Positions 22,101 to 30,984 of a stretch of DNA of 64,000 nt are shown piece by piece. Within the stretch, counting starts at the first letter, position 1. The number at the start of each line of letters is the position of its first letter. The DNA is from Cristatella mucedo (Eukaryota; Bryozoa; Phylactolaemata; Cristatellidae). A program made the position numbers and the translations under genes. The stretch lies in assembly GCA_009760855.2 (NCBI GenBank), contig WPIO01000022.1:3235001-3299000 (forward strand), read 5' to 3'. Below the pieces are notes generated by a model. That model ran no database searches and had not been told where the DNA came from. It saw only the letters and a list, made by a program, of their open reading frames with translations.

Positions 22101-23348
22101 TTCGAATTTTGAACCGTATACAAGTTTTAATGGGCAGCCGTGCAATGCTTCAATAGATAATAGTCGCGTTCTGTCTCTAGTCCAGTACATCAAACTTACA
22201 GGATACCGTGCCCTGGCGAATAGCCTTTCTGTGTGGACGTTGCACATCTGTTCACTTGCCCCCCCCCCCATTCATACTCATGTCATTTGATGAATTTACT
22301 AGTTCTTTAAAATGTTGACCGATATTTTTCTTGTCAGTTATTGTCCATTTGTTCCACAATGATACTTTCAGCATTGCTTCTTTAACCTCCTTCTTATATG
22401 ACTTGACTCGACATATGCTATGCAGCACTCTTAACAGCCCACCACACATGCCCACGTTTTATACTGAGTGTTGCACTTTCCTCTGCTTAGCATTGTAGTC
22501 CCTATCTGACTTGGTGAGCTAGAGGCAAAACCTGCAATCGTGATCAAAATGGTCCTGATTCCATGATAGCCAGCTGGTTATGTGTGCTACATTCTAACTA
22601 GTGGATAAGCCTTTGTCTGTTCGTATGTGGTTTCTTAATTAAGTATTGAGCTGTGTAGTATTGTCTAATTTGATTGCTGCTGGGCTGGTTTTATGTGTAA
22701 CAACATTCACGTGCCCGACCCCACAAACGATGGGTATTACATAGGTGCTATGTATGTAACCTCGAATTGACAAGCTTTTTTGTACGAATTCATGAGACGG
22801 GTTTTGCATTTGTTACAGTTGCTTTAGTCTGCTTCTTTCTGGTTGTGCTTGCCACGTGCAGCCATCTCAAATCTCGAGCCATGTGCAGATAGAAAGTTGG
22901 GTCTGCAACTGTCGCCCGGTGTGCTAATAGCAGTATTCCAAGTAAAAAGGCATGCAAACCTCTGCAGATGACACTCCTGGCCGGCTACCCCTGTCTCTTG
23001 CTTTCCCGTTGTGTAATGTACAGCTGTTGCTTCTGTGTCGTGTAGGTGCAGGCAAAAAGAAGAATGCTGCGCCCAAGCCCCAGAAAAAAGCGGCAAAGGT
23101 GGAAGGTGAGCTACATACTGTGACTGTTGCTATTAAAAAAAGGGCGATTAGCTTGTGCATCATTTTATCACTGGTATATTATGACAGGTACAGCTGTTGA
23201 AGAATCGGCTGACGAGGCTAGTGGCGATTTCGAAGATGACAGTGAGGATGGTAAGAGCTTTGCAATAGTGCTCTTGTCCTTTTTCGCGAAGTATTTTTGC
23301 AGTCATGCAGTTTGGCACTGGTATTTTATTGTAGACGATGAAGATTAA
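10157..23348 (+). CDS. NCL: Nucleolin-like protein, 18 exons, two RRMs
   Basis: Nucleolin is an abundant nucleolar protein that binds pre-rRNA and histones and helps rDNA transcription and ribosome assembly. Coding exons: 10157-10186, 11797-11865, 11979-12401, 13235-13334, 13845-13901, 15056-15391, 16414-16472, 16553-16601, 17728-17820, 17906-17938, 19970-20233, 20479-20725, 21225-21370, 21588-21726, 21853-22013, 23046-23105, 23188-23250, 23335-23348. They total 2343 bases with every phase matching: 780 residues. Order: T-P-K/P-A-K basic N-terminus (about 1-174), acidic D/E tracts (175-226, 359-416), A-P-K-rich spacer (227-338), Q/K-rich spacer (417-504), RRM1 (545-622; RNP2 LFVKGL, RNP1 AYAFLEYA), RRM2 (644-715; RNP2 LYVTNF, RNP1 GYAFVTF), lysine cluster and acidic end. 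Vertebrate nucleolin has four RRMs and a C-terminal RGG domain; this has two RRMs and none. RRM1 most resembles vertebrate RRM2 (RTL..., ending YVGEKS), RRM2 resembles vertebrate RRM3. Confidence 0.88.
11130..11645 (-). mobile_element. LINE B 3' end in nucleolin-like intron 1
   Basis: Reverse copy with the same organisation as 9041-9550: the tail, the complement of the tgcatgtaaccccaaccat region, then the FSSYAPKAWNS-coding part, broken by stops. Confidence 0.85.
11797..11865 (+). CDS. NCL: Nucleolin-like exon 2
   Basis: Twenty-three residues (TPAGKNARSTPAAM...NVAK) between a ttttcag acceptor and a GTGAGG donor, phase 0 to 0. It continues the T-P/K composition of the N-terminus. Confidence 0.8.
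11979..12401 (+). CDS. NCL: Nucleolin-like exon 3, basic TPK-rich region
   Basis: 141 residues rich in T-P-K and P-K-Q-K motifs (for example KTPQAPKALQTPKQKQ), phase 0 to 0, GTAAGT donor. Vertebrate nucleolin has TPxKK repeats in its N-terminal region that are mitotic kinase targets. Here the TPK motifs are numerous, so the same regulation is plausible but unproven. Confidence 0.85.
12557..12834. repeat. Exact tandem duplication, 2 x 139 bp, in intron 3
   Basis: Copies at 12557-12695 and 12696-12834 are identical base for base by eye, starting gtagatgacatttataag and ending acacactttcatt. It lies between exons 3 and 4 of the nucleolin-like gene. Confidence 0.95.
13235..13334 (+). CDS. NCL: Nucleolin-like exon 4, acidic tract
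   Basis: Begins EQKDDESEDDDDEDE and continues with D/E runs. tgcag acceptor, GTAAGA donor, phase 0 to 1. First acidic block, of the kind that binds histones in nucleolin. Confidence 0.85.
13487..13668 (+). mobile_element. LINE B 3' tail in intron 4
   Basis: Runs from ccactaaccacatttgcctg through aaagcgcctagaaagagatc to a short ATT run. Non-coding 3' end only, in the sense direction of the host gene. Confidence 0.85.
13845..13901 (+). CDS. NCL: Nucleolin-like exon 5, acidic tract
   Basis: Nineteen codons (DGSDDDEDDVEDDDEDGSE) after a tattccag acceptor, symmetric phase 1 to 1. Confidence 0.83.
13902..15055. other. Nucleolin-like intron 5
   Basis: 1.15 kb with no recognised repeat or exon. 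No C/D-box pair or other snoRNA signal was convincing. Confidence 0.5.
15056..15391 (+). CDS. NCL: Nucleolin-like exon 6, A-P-K repeat spacer
   Basis: Starts DDSDDAPETAAPN, then becomes alanine, lysine and proline rich with near-perfect tandem AATPAKA units around codons 300-320 of the protein. Symmetric phase 1 to 1, donor GTGAGG. Confidence 0.85.
15680..15950 (+). mobile_element. LINE B fragment, diverged
   Basis: A decayed sense copy of the stretch upstream of the ORF end: pieces such as ctccctgtcaagcagagtat and ttcgaggttttgtccctcac parallel tggctaccagtcaggcaatg and ttcaaggttttgttgctaac in the copy at 17980-18650. Confidence 0.6.
15953..16105 (-). mobile_element. SINE1 copy
   Basis: Reverse SINE1 with the tail (agctgattcgacagcctctt), the body and the complement of the B box (gggattcgaatct) near 16050. 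It appears to have inserted into the LINE B fragment, which resumes at 16106. Confidence 0.75.
16106..16170 (+). mobile_element. LINE B fragment, continuation
   Basis: aaatcccctggagaccatgc and the following ggctcccaaagcctgg match the LINE B segment for LKSFGGRAFSSYAPKAW. It follows directly on the other side of the SINE1 insertion. Confidence 0.6.
16414..16472 (+). CDS. NCL: Nucleolin-like exon 7
   Basis: Short exon GKAAQLVAKGTKSLVKNEDE, phase 1 to 0, tttgcag acceptor and GTAAGT donor. Intron 7 after it is only 80 bases. Confidence 0.8.
16553..16601 (+). CDS. NCL: Nucleolin-like exon 8, acidic tract
   Basis: MEDEDEDDDDFEDESG, phase 0 to 1, between gtcacag and GTAAGT. Continues the second acidic region. 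Confidence 0.8.
17143..17322 (+). mobile_element. SINE1 copy in intron 8
   Basis: gtgagccgtaatgcacacca at the A-box end, gagggttcgactcctt B box near 17202, then body and tail gaggctgttaaatcagctag followed by a T run. Confidence 0.85.
17728..17820 (+). CDS. NCL: Nucleolin-like exon 9, acidic tract
   Basis: About 31 codons of nearly uninterrupted D/E followed by ALILDEAEE, phase 1 to 1. The donor GTTGGT is weak but the frame and next exon fit. Confidence 0.8.
17906..17938 (+). CDS. NCL: Nucleolin-like exon 10, acidic mini-exon
   Basis: Eleven codons GDETDDDDEDE between cactgcag and GTCAGT, phase 1 to 1. The preceding intron is 85 bases. Confidence 0.77.
17980..18650 (+). mobile_element. LINE B, 5'-truncated, in intron 10
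   Basis: Codes, with frame damage, for LACAIRCLQLV, then HVTPLLADLHWLPVRQ, LTFRSLHSLAPAYLCDL, NLKSFGGRAFSSYAPKAW and WNSLPTFVTT, ending with the untranslated tail (aaaacgcctaaaaagagatt). It is one of the longest LINE B copies here and shows the post-RT region best. Confidence 0.88.
19015..19205 (+). mobile_element. SINE1 copy in intron 10
   Basis: Good copy with A box (taatgactcactaggtaagg), the 11-bp-arm hairpin cacgacctcgg/ccgaggtcgtg, B box gggttcgaatct, body and tail. The body carries an extra local duplication (ggtggtgataaaggtggtg). Confidence 0.88.
19336..19510 (-). mobile_element. SINE1 copy, diverged
   Basis: Reverse orientation. Tail gattagctgatctgacagcc and the body are recognisable; the B-box region is mutated. 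Confidence 0.65.
19745..19928 (+). mobile_element. SINE1 copy just upstream of exon 11
   Basis: A box taatggctcactgggtaagg, B box gggttcgaatcctg, tail ggctgtttaatcagctag and T run. It ends about 40 bases before the exon 11 acceptor, so it lies close to the branch-point region. Confidence 0.88.
19970..20233 (+). CDS. NCL: Nucleolin-like exon 11, Q/K-rich spacer
   Basis: Begins EESENEEPPAKVAKAAQ and becomes glutamine and lysine rich (KAGQQQKPGQQQPAKTGQQ). Phase 1 to 1, gttttcag acceptor, GTGAGT donor. Separates the acidic region from the RRMs. Confidence 0.85.
20479..20725 (+). CDS. NCL: Nucleolin-like exon 12, start of RRM1
   Basis: After a basic linker (AGQKRPAEGTKLPDAY) comes RTLFVKGLNAKITEDDLKAF, the RRM beta1-alpha1 with RNP2. 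The exon ends at AGCGC/GTACGT, phase 2, inside RNP1. Confidence 0.9.
21225..21370 (+). CDS. NCL: Nucleolin-like exon 13, end of RRM1
   Basis: Completes RNP1 (AYAFLEYASEDLA) and the rest of RRM1, ending VKGCAVIVDYVGEKS, then a lysine-rich linker. Phase 2 to 1. The aromatic pair expected for RNA stacking in RNP1 is Y588 and F590. Confidence 0.9.
21588..21726 (+). CDS. NCL: Nucleolin-like exon 14, start of RRM2
   Basis: VEAPRNLKRLYVTNF supplies RNP2, then the helix SEQVMKKVFPKSSEVAVP. Ends GTCGG/GTAAGC in phase 2, at the same place in the fold as exon 12. Confidence 0.9.
21853..22013 (+). CDS. NCL: Nucleolin-like exon 15, end of RRM2 and lysine cluster
   Basis: GYAFVTFDTEALAKEALDA gives RNP1 and helix 2, DGKPLVVLYAK the last strand. 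It then ends in a KKKKKQAAKSKQ basic cluster, a likely nuclear or nucleolar retention signal. Phase 2 to 1. Confidence 0.9.
22014..23045. other. Nucleolin-like intron 15
   Basis: About 1 kb, largest gap in the 3' half of the gene. I see no repeat family member or snoRNA-like box pair. A C run sits at 22261-22269. Confidence 0.5.
23046..23105 (+). CDS. NCL: Nucleolin-like exon 16, basic tail
   Basis: Twenty codons GAGKKKNAAPKPQKKAAKVE, phase 1 to 1. It takes the place where other nucleolins carry RGG repeats. Confidence 0.8.
23188..23250 (+). CDS. NCL: Nucleolin-like exon 17, acidic tail
   Basis: GTAVEESADEASGDFEDDSE, phase 1 to 1, atgacag acceptor and GTAAGA donor. Confidence 0.8.
23335..23348 (+). 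CDS. NCL: Nucleolin-like exon 18, last codons
   Basis: Only DDED and TAA after a ttattgtag acceptor. It closes the frame exactly. No AATAAA was seen in the next several hundred bases, so the transcript end is not placed. Confidence 0.75.
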
Positions 23349-24711
23349 GTGCTTCGCTTGCTGAAGTAACACCAGCATCTGGGCTAGGCAGTGTGACATC
23401 TCATTTTGCGTTATTTATAACGTGGGCTGCCACTGCCCTGTGCTCAAGGATATTTGTTGTCATGGATGGTGCCAGCTCTTATAAGCTGTTACAGGAATCG
23501 ATGTTCTCAGCCGCGACGAGCAAGAATTGAGAAAGCCGCGTGCCTCTGTATTGAAGCTGTATACCATATAATGTGCGCATCGGTTCTAAGTCATCGTTAT
23601 GAAGACATCATCCACTCTACATATTTTGGTAGTCATGAAAAATATATAGTAGTTGTGTAAACCTTCACTTGCTGTTACCGTTATATTGCGTTGTGTTGAT
23701 GCGTCGATCGCCGAAAAGTTCAAAGCCGTCAAAAAACCGGAGATTTTGCCCCCTCCTCAGTGCTACCACCTAACGTTTTACATCATGTTACTTGTGCGGT
23801 TGCTCTTAACAGCTTAAATTCACTGCATGCCTGATGAATAGTACAATTGACTTTAATCTTTCTATTATCATGAACCCTTTGCTGACTAAATTTGGCCAGC
23901 AGCTTCAGAACGCTGAGAACAGTAATCCGAATGTAGGAGGCTAGGCTGAATTTCGCGAGTAAAATAGGAATTTGTCATGGAAATATTCATACTAGCCGCA
24001 AATTGTTTTCTGGAAAGGATAGCCTGCGACGGTTTAAGCAGTTGTAATAAGAAATGTGAGAACGAGGATTTAGTAAAGAAGTAAGTTATGTGAGTATTCC
24101 TGGGTCTAACTGAGCTCTAGACTGTTTTTGAAAAAAAACTCGAAATGCAATTTAACTAACGCGTGCTAGTTTTTATGTAAATTATATCCAATTTAATTTA
24201 TGTAGATTATGGATAATTTTCTAGAACCTTTATTCAAGATGGTTAATCCCTAACCGAGAGCTTGCTGAGGAATCCCCAGGCACTATCTCAAGTTATCAAA
24301 GAATGCTCGGAGCAATAGAAAGCATGCTTTTGTGGAGGTAAGGACTGCACATATGGTTATGCTTCTCACCATGCTAGACGAGGAAAAGATTAGCTCGGTG
24401 CTGGTGTTACCCAAGTCGAAATAGTGGCAGAGGGTGATCGGTCGCAAATTAAAAAATAGGCTGCAAGGAAAGAGGTCAACTCAGGCATGTGATGACGGGG
24501 GTAATTGTAAGTTGCAGGTTTCGCAATTGAGTCAAAGATGCTATTACAGTGAGAAATACATCGAGGAGCCGAACTCAAAAACAAATGTACGTATGGGTGT
24601 ACATTCCGACAGTTTAAGTATAATTGATTCGAAGTTCGGGAAGGTAGTGAGGAGTGGTCGAAGCCGTCAACAGCTTCGAAATAACGCCTATAATTTGCTA
24701 GGCGATTGCAT
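23349..24711. other. 3' flank of the nucleolin-like gene
   Basis: Presumed 3' UTR followed by intergenic DNA. No AATAAA, repeat or coding segment was identified. Confidence 0.5.
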
Positions 24712-24862
24712 CTGGTTAGCTGTGATGGCTCACAAGGTAAGCTGTTGCTTACACGACCGAGGTAGTGGGTTCGAGTCCTGCCGTGGTTAACCCTAATTGC
24801 CACTGCAAGCAGTGGTGATCGCCGTAAAAGCTGTCGCCATTCAAGAGGCCGTTACAATTTTT
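24712..24862 (+). mobile_element. SINE1 copy
   Basis: tgtgatggctcacaaggtaa A box, gggttcgagtcctgccg B box, body with the gccactgcaagcagtggtga hairpin, damaged tail. Confidence 0.78.
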
Positions 24863-25097
24863 TATATTTGCAAGCGGTGTATGAAATGTGAATGTACCTA
24901 ACATTGGGCTCACCATTCTATTAAAGCACCATCGGAAGGCCGTTGGTATGTACTGCTCCAGCTCATTTTAAGTCCGGCTTTCTAGTAGATGTAGTTGCGA
25001 GCTCGGAGGATCGAGTGCCATCGACTAGGCTAGTGGTATTTCGACACCTTCTTTTATCGAATGCCGCTCATTAAGTAAGTAAAGGTTAGTTGATTCA

Positions 25098-25160
25098 AGA
25101 GCCTTGTATAGCGGCAGAAGAACTTCAGTGGCTGTCACTCCGTTTGCAGTGGGCAACAAA
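25098..25160 (-). mobile_element. SINE1 body fragment
   Basis: ttgtatagcggcagaagaac and the following ggctgtcac...gcagtgggc match the reverse SINE1 body. It borders the LINE A copy. Confidence 0.5.
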
Positions 25161-25184
25161 GTAGCGTCCGCTGTAGGAATCCAC

Positions 25185-26785
25185 GGCAAGTCCTTCAAGT
25201 CGGCAATCGTTGGACCCATACGTAAAAAGCCTGGATTAGATAAAGAGGTAGGTCCTTGTAAACTATCGCCCAGTTTTCCTTCTTCCTTTCTTGTCAGATT
25301 CTTGAAAAAATTGTTCCTAAGTACTGGTTGAACATACTGAAAATAATGAAATGTCAGAAACATTTCAATCAGGGTTCAAGAGGCAGCACACCACTGAAAC
25401 TGCTCTCCTCCGTGTTAACAATGACATTCTACGTGGTAACGACAACGAGAATGTCACTGCCCTAGCTCTGCTAGATCTGTCTGCTGCCTTCGACACCATT
25501 GATCACGAAGTTCTGCTTGAACGATTGAGAACAACGATCGGTCTGGCAGACGAAGCACTGGCGTGGTTTAAATCGTACTTGTCTGATCGTGTTCAATCCG
25601 TGTCGTGTGGGGGTCAGGTCTCACAAACGAGAAGGGTCACCTGTGGAGTCCCTCAAGGGTCTGTACTCGGTCCCTTGCTGTTCTCCATTAATACTCAACC
25701 TCTGGGAAAGGTGATTAAGGCCCATGGAATAGGATATCACTTCTATGCTGACGATACTCAGTTGTATTTGTCATTCAAACCGTCGGAATCTGCTGCAGCA
25801 ACTGAGAAACTGAATGCTTGCCTTGCAGACATTCGATCCTGGATGTCGGAAAACTTCCTGAAACTAAACGACGATAAAACCGAACTGCTGCTCATAGGAC
25901 ACCCTAAGCGTGTGGCTGGATTAAAAAGCTTTGCTCTCCTAATAGGTGATGCAGTTGTGCGACCATCACCACGTGCTCGAAATTTAGGTGTCGTTTTCAG
26001 CAGCAGCCTCAATTTCAAAAGCTTCATTCAGAAGACTGCTTCAGCAGCTAGCCATCACGTCGAATCCCTATCCAAGATTAGGAGCTGTCTTCCACAGTGG
26101 CTTGCAAAAGATTTAACTAGCTCCTTAGTTCTGTCTCGGCTTGATTACTGCAATTCCATTTTGGTTGGGCTACCAAAGAAAGCAACTAGGCCACTGCAGT
26201 TGACTATGAATATGGCTGCAAGGCTAGTCTTCCAAGTCCCAGCGGTTTGAGCACGTGTCTCCTTTGCTGAAAGAGCTAGGATGGATACCGATTGAGCAAC
26301 GGATACAGAGCAAAGTCCTTACGCTGACCCACAAGGCCCGCCACGGCTTGGCTCCTTCGTACCTGGCTAAACTGCTGCACCAGTTTCAGCCTGTTTGCGC
26401 TCTCAGGTCCTGTGTGGACAATAAATTAGCTGTCCCATTCCTCCGCTTAAAGACCGTTGGCGACAGAAGCTAGCTCTGCAGGTCCTAGACTGTAGAACTC
26501 GCTTCTACAATTCTTACGCAACGACAGCTACTCTCCTGCTGCCGACTATGGCTCATCCTTTTCAGCGGTCCTGAGCTGCTACTTCTATGCTACTCACTAC
26601 CTCAACTGCTCTCCTGACTCAGCTATGCTTCCCACTTTCTCTTTGTTGCGTGAGACGAAGTCTGTTGGGTACCGAAAGCGTACCGAAAGCCGCTTAGGCT
26701 GTGAGTGCGCTATACAAAACTCTCCTGCGTAACATCCACATAATCAATATGACTTTGTGGAGTTACAGACGGAAATACATACATA
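25185..26785 (+). mobile_element. LINE A (CR1-like), best copy, near-complete RT
   Basis: The longest open piece, 25351-26250, gives 299 residues of reverse transcriptase: FQSGFKRQHTTETALL, LDLSAAFDTIDHEVLL, GVPQGSVLGPLLFSI and YHFYADDTQLYLSF, with the catalytic YADD intact, then FLKLNDDKTELLLIG. The start of the RT (LPFLS..LEK region) is readable from about 25240 but frameshifted. A single frame change near 26250 separates the C-terminal part (LKELGWIPIEQRIQSKVLTL). The element ends near 26785 with gtggagttacagacgg and (ATAC)n. No endonuclease domain is visible, so it is 5'-truncated and not autonomous. Confidence 0.93.
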
Positions 26786-26794
26786 CATAATCAT

Positions 26795-26940
26795 ATTATA
26801 CATGTTGACAACGTGCATGTTAACACTAACCATTTGGTCCCGCTTCCTTTATGACATATGCAATAGGTCTAGAAGAGATGAGTTCTCTGAGGGTGCGAGG
26901 TACGAATGTATTATTACTCTGCTGTATTATTATCATTGTT
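26795..26940 (+). mobile_element. LINE B 3' tail abutting LINE A
   Basis: Runs from catgttaacactaaccattt through gtctagaagagatgagttct to an ATT-rich end. It begins within about ten bases of the LINE A 3' end. Confidence 0.7.
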
Positions 26941-27107
26941 ATTATTTAATAATTATATTATTATTATTATTCTCTACGAATGTATTATTATTATTATGTA
27001 GAGGAAGGCAAGACCTGAAAGTAATGAAACACTATTTCGCACAATCGAAGTGCTGATTCAACACAGAATCAGTAGTTGCGTAGGAAAAAGGGAATCGCCC
27101 AAGCGAT

Positions 27108-27134
27108 GCCTTTCTGCCCCTTGGCTCCACCACT
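27108..27134 (-). mobile_element. hAT-like terminal repeat, single end
   Basis: ccttggctccaccactg is the complement of CAGTGGTGGAGCCAAGG, similar to the ends of the miniature elements at 42787 and 53486. The other end was not found. Confidence 0.35.
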
Positions 27135-28540
27135 GAGTTGCGGTGGCAGAGGGCCTTGAGCGAAGACCACCCTTGCCCGTATTTCTCGTCAATACAGGAT
27201 TGCCCTGTGCTGGATTAAAAACGACCTGGGTCGTATGCTTGCATGCATGTTGTTTCAGACTTGTGGTAATAATAATGTCGAGTATCTAGCGCTCTAAGAA
27301 AGCTGTCTACCAGGACCTTACAACTCGCTGCTAGAGAAGAAAAAGCTAATACAATTACAAATAAACTTATCATTAATAAAATTACAAATAACTATCATGC
27401 TACACTCACATGCGAAGATATGCAAGAAGAACTTTAGCACCGCTAGTTGGTTAGCATGGTTAGTAATGTAACCGACACTAGAGTGGTAGGCTACTTGCCG
27501 CCCGAGCACTAGCCTGCCGCAGTTACGCCGCCGCTGCCACGTCACTGTTGCAGGGTGAGGGCAAGACTAGCGGTAGTTTGATTAGACCTTATGACAGTTA
27601 TCGAATGCGCCAGCCAACAATGTTACTAAACTGTACTACAGGAGACTCAGGGTACATCAAGCTTCGGGGAAGGTGGGAAATAACGAAGGAAGCCTTCTCA
27701 AAGCGGGAAGACACACAAATACCAACATCGGCGAAATTGGCGAGTTGTTGAGTAAGCAGACTCGCTAGCAGTCACGTGTAAGCTCGCCCACCGCTTCAGC
27801 TCACAGAGGGAGAGGCTACGAACAACACACTACAGACGAACGCGGAATATAGAAGCGATAACAGCGAGCATGCTTATCTCCAGTCATGCTCGGGCAGTGG
27901 GTCATCGTGGCCTTCCTTGGTTGACGGCTTTGCTTAGATAGCGACTCTTAGCTAGCCTTATCACATTACAACAGCTCCAGGCTACTTAACCTCACTTGGG
28001 TACAGTAACATATTACAATTCATGCACATGTCGGCATCTAAAGCAAGCATGAAAAAAATAAAAGGCCTGACCACACTTAAAATGATTTGTGTGCGAGGAA
28101 CGGCAAGATGACTGGAAGTTGGTGAGGGGGCGGTGCGAGAGCACACTGGAAGAGCGAGTAGGTTGGATGGGCAGGCTGGACCTAGCGAGTGAAGCCTTCG
28201 AGCGACCGGTAGGTTAAAGGGAAGATCTTGGAAGTCAATTTAATGATAATTGTTAGCAAGCTAACGAAGCTCAGAAGTGAGGTGGTGTGCCTTTGATGAC
28301 AGCGGAGCTGCAGAGTTTTGGCCCAGTTGCAGACGAATGGGGCACAGGCCAGGAGTGCTGAATAAACCGTACTGCATTAATCTAGACTGGATGACAAACG
28401 CGTGAATTACTTTGGCTGTCATCCGTTTGTCTAAGAGGGCCCTATTGTTGACAATGCTCCTCGGCTGAAAGTAGGCCGACTTGACAGGGGAGGCGATTCG
28501 CGCTCATCCAATGAAAAGTAGTTTTGGAATGGCACGCTCA
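27135..28540. other. Intergenic DNA, nothing identified
   Basis: Short open frames only. No repeat family member recognised by eye. Confidence 0.45.
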
Positions 28541-28542
28541 GA

Positions 28543-28910
28543 TTACGGACAGACGTCGCTGGAGTGGTGTGTCAGAGGAGCCCGTCTATGACGGTGTTGG
28601 TCCCAGGGCTGGAAGTTGACACCAGGCTTGCCTAAAACTTTTAGGCTAGTCTTGTCGTCGTTAGGCTTCAGGAAATAAATGGCCATCCAATTGTGAATGT
28701 CGTCAATGCAGGCTAACAGGGATGTAAGTGAGGGTGATGCAGAGCAACAGTGAGAAGACTGGTTTAAGGATAAGTAGAGCTGACTGTCATCTCGGTTTAA
28801 AAGGGATGCCATTATTGCTCGGAGATGACATTGGGCTAGAGAGAGAAAGACAGTGAAAAGAAGGGTGCCCGAGACCAAAACTTGAGCTACTCTAAACTTA
28901 AGGGCAGCCC
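28543..28910 (-). mobile_element. LINE reverse-transcriptase fragment
   Basis: The minus frame reads DDSQLYLSLNQ, then LACIDDIHNWMAIYFLKPND and DKTSLKVLG. This is the RT segment just after the catalytic YADD motif, more diverged from LINE A than the other copies and possibly from LINE B or a third family. Confidence 0.75.
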
Positions 28911-30984
28911 AGATGACCTACCGCCATTTACATCGACACTCCGACATTTCGACCGAAGGTAGGCCTGGACAGAGTTTAGAACTGTGGCAGTAGGCGTGTC
29001 GAAAGGCGCATCATTTGGGCCTGATGGCCAATTGCTCTAAATGCTGCTGGGAGACCTAGAACTAGCACAGCCCTACCCTAATCAGCATTGCGCATAAGGT
29101 CATTGTCAACCCGAAGCAGAAAGAGTCTGATGGTTACCTCTAAATCCTGATTGGAACTTGCTTATTAAGAGCCGATAAACTGATGTAATCGTTTTGCTGT
29201 TAGGCAAATGCTCGTTCGAGTGCATGCAATAAGAACGGGAGTAACTCATTAAAGCCATTCAGATGTAGCGTGTTTTACACTGGACGAACTCAAACCCAAA
29301 GCTTTTTTCGGCGCGCATACGGCAATGCAACGATTACTTGGCCAGAAGTTACCAACTCTAATCAATTACAGAGCTACTCATTTCTGTGACGTCCGTTATT
29401 GTACGACGCCTGCATGTTACATATTGACCTCGAACAATCCGGTGGAAAAGTCAGCGTTGCATTACAATTCGGGCCTGCGTGTTCGCAGACCTACTGATAA
29501 GCCTAGCCTAGCTGGAGAGTCCCGCCTACTGCCGAGCAAAAGCTCCATACCGCGACGACCTGGGTCGTCAAGTGCTCGACTTTTACCTTCGCTCCCTCTC
29601 TCTCTCTCTCTCTCCTCTGTTTTGACCTTTTCATAACTAAGGCGTTCGCTTTGACAGCATCGAGCTCCAGGGATTCTACTTTCCTCTTTCTTCTCTTTCT
29701 GCTGTAGAGTTTGTCGCATGCGACGCTTCAGGGGAGTTTCGGTATATATTAAAATTCGTATTAAATATATTAATATGAGCGTGGCCCTGAGAGTGGCTTC
29801 CTTCGTTGCTTGTTCACCTCTTTGTTGTCTGCGATAGGTACACTCATATTCTCCTCGCTTTGCTCTTTCTCGTTTCCCAATTCATCGCTGTGACAACACA
29901 CCGGTACTACTGGCGGGCAGAAACCCCGCGGTTGGTGTAGTTTGGCATTCTTCCTTGAGGCAGGTACGCGTGACCACGCAGAACACCGAAGCGCGCTCAA
30001 AGACGTTTATTCCAAGGACGCCGCAGCGGGCCAGTACGCGACTGCCCTGCCCGGCGTCCTCGACGAAACTCGCCGGGCCTTTGCCGCCCGCATCACTACC
30101 ATAAATCACAACAGCCCATAGACCAACGACAGTGTCGGAATCTCTGCTGGCCCGTAGATAACTCTAAGCCATAAATTGGCCTTAGGAGGAATGACAACGC
30201 AATAAGTGCTATTGACCCATAGACCACGAACATCTCAAAACAGCCACAAGTGGCATAAAAATTAGCATGATACCGTGAAAAATCTCGGAAAAATCCAACT
30301 TGGCTTTAGAATGCGGACCTGAGTATCCGCTAAGCTGGCTGGTGAGCCCACGCCACTGATTACCAAGCAATTGCCAAGCTTAGAGTTCCTAGTTAATGAA
30401 CCAAAATTCATATTGGAGAAAAAATGAAAACGTATTTTAAAATAACTTATCTTTAATTATTTTCTCATAGGATGAATATAAATTTAATTTTATGAAATTT
30501 AATGGTCAGCACTGGGTAGCGAATCGGCATTGAGTTGCGTATGCGGAATGCAAGACGAGCAGACCATCCTTACATTTATATTTATTCCTTTATAAGCGCC
30601 CAGGGCGGAAGAATCGCAGAAGGATTTTATTTATGTATGTATGTCTATCTCTTACCAAAGGCAAGTGCAGCCAGGCGTGGTCAATTTAATCTCTGAGAGT
30701 GCATGTTGCAGTCACATACTGAATGCAGACTAGCAATTTATCTCTCCTCCCCTTTTTTGCATGAGACGTATCGCTTTCGTAGTAGTACTGAATAATTGAA
30801 AATGTGAATATTCGTATACGTACATTAACCGGTGGAGCCCTGCCCCACCGGGGTCGCAGGTAATGTAAGTATATCACAACGGGAATAACACACCTAGCTT
30901 GTGGGCCGCTGCCCGTCAAAATACAGAGTTTGAGTACGTACGTGTTACCTACCAGCCCTGTGTGTGCTATTTAGCAAGTCTACG
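28911..30984. other. Intergenic DNA
   Basis: Holds a short (CT)n run at 29594-29614 and a GC-rich block at 29900-30110 with open frames of no known family. The end nearest 30985 may contain further decayed ACLY-like sequence. Confidence 0.45.

Noticed and set aside
10187-23334. Intronic snoRNAs in the nucleolin-like gene, as in vertebrate NCL
   Set aside because: I looked for RTGATGA with a downstream CTGA at snoRNA spacing and for clear H/ACA hinge and ACA pairs. Near-matches (for example tgatga at 22289) lack the partner box. A covariance search would be decisive.
29770-30109. GC-rich minus-strand frames
   Set aside because: No domain, no splice context and no match to a family I know.
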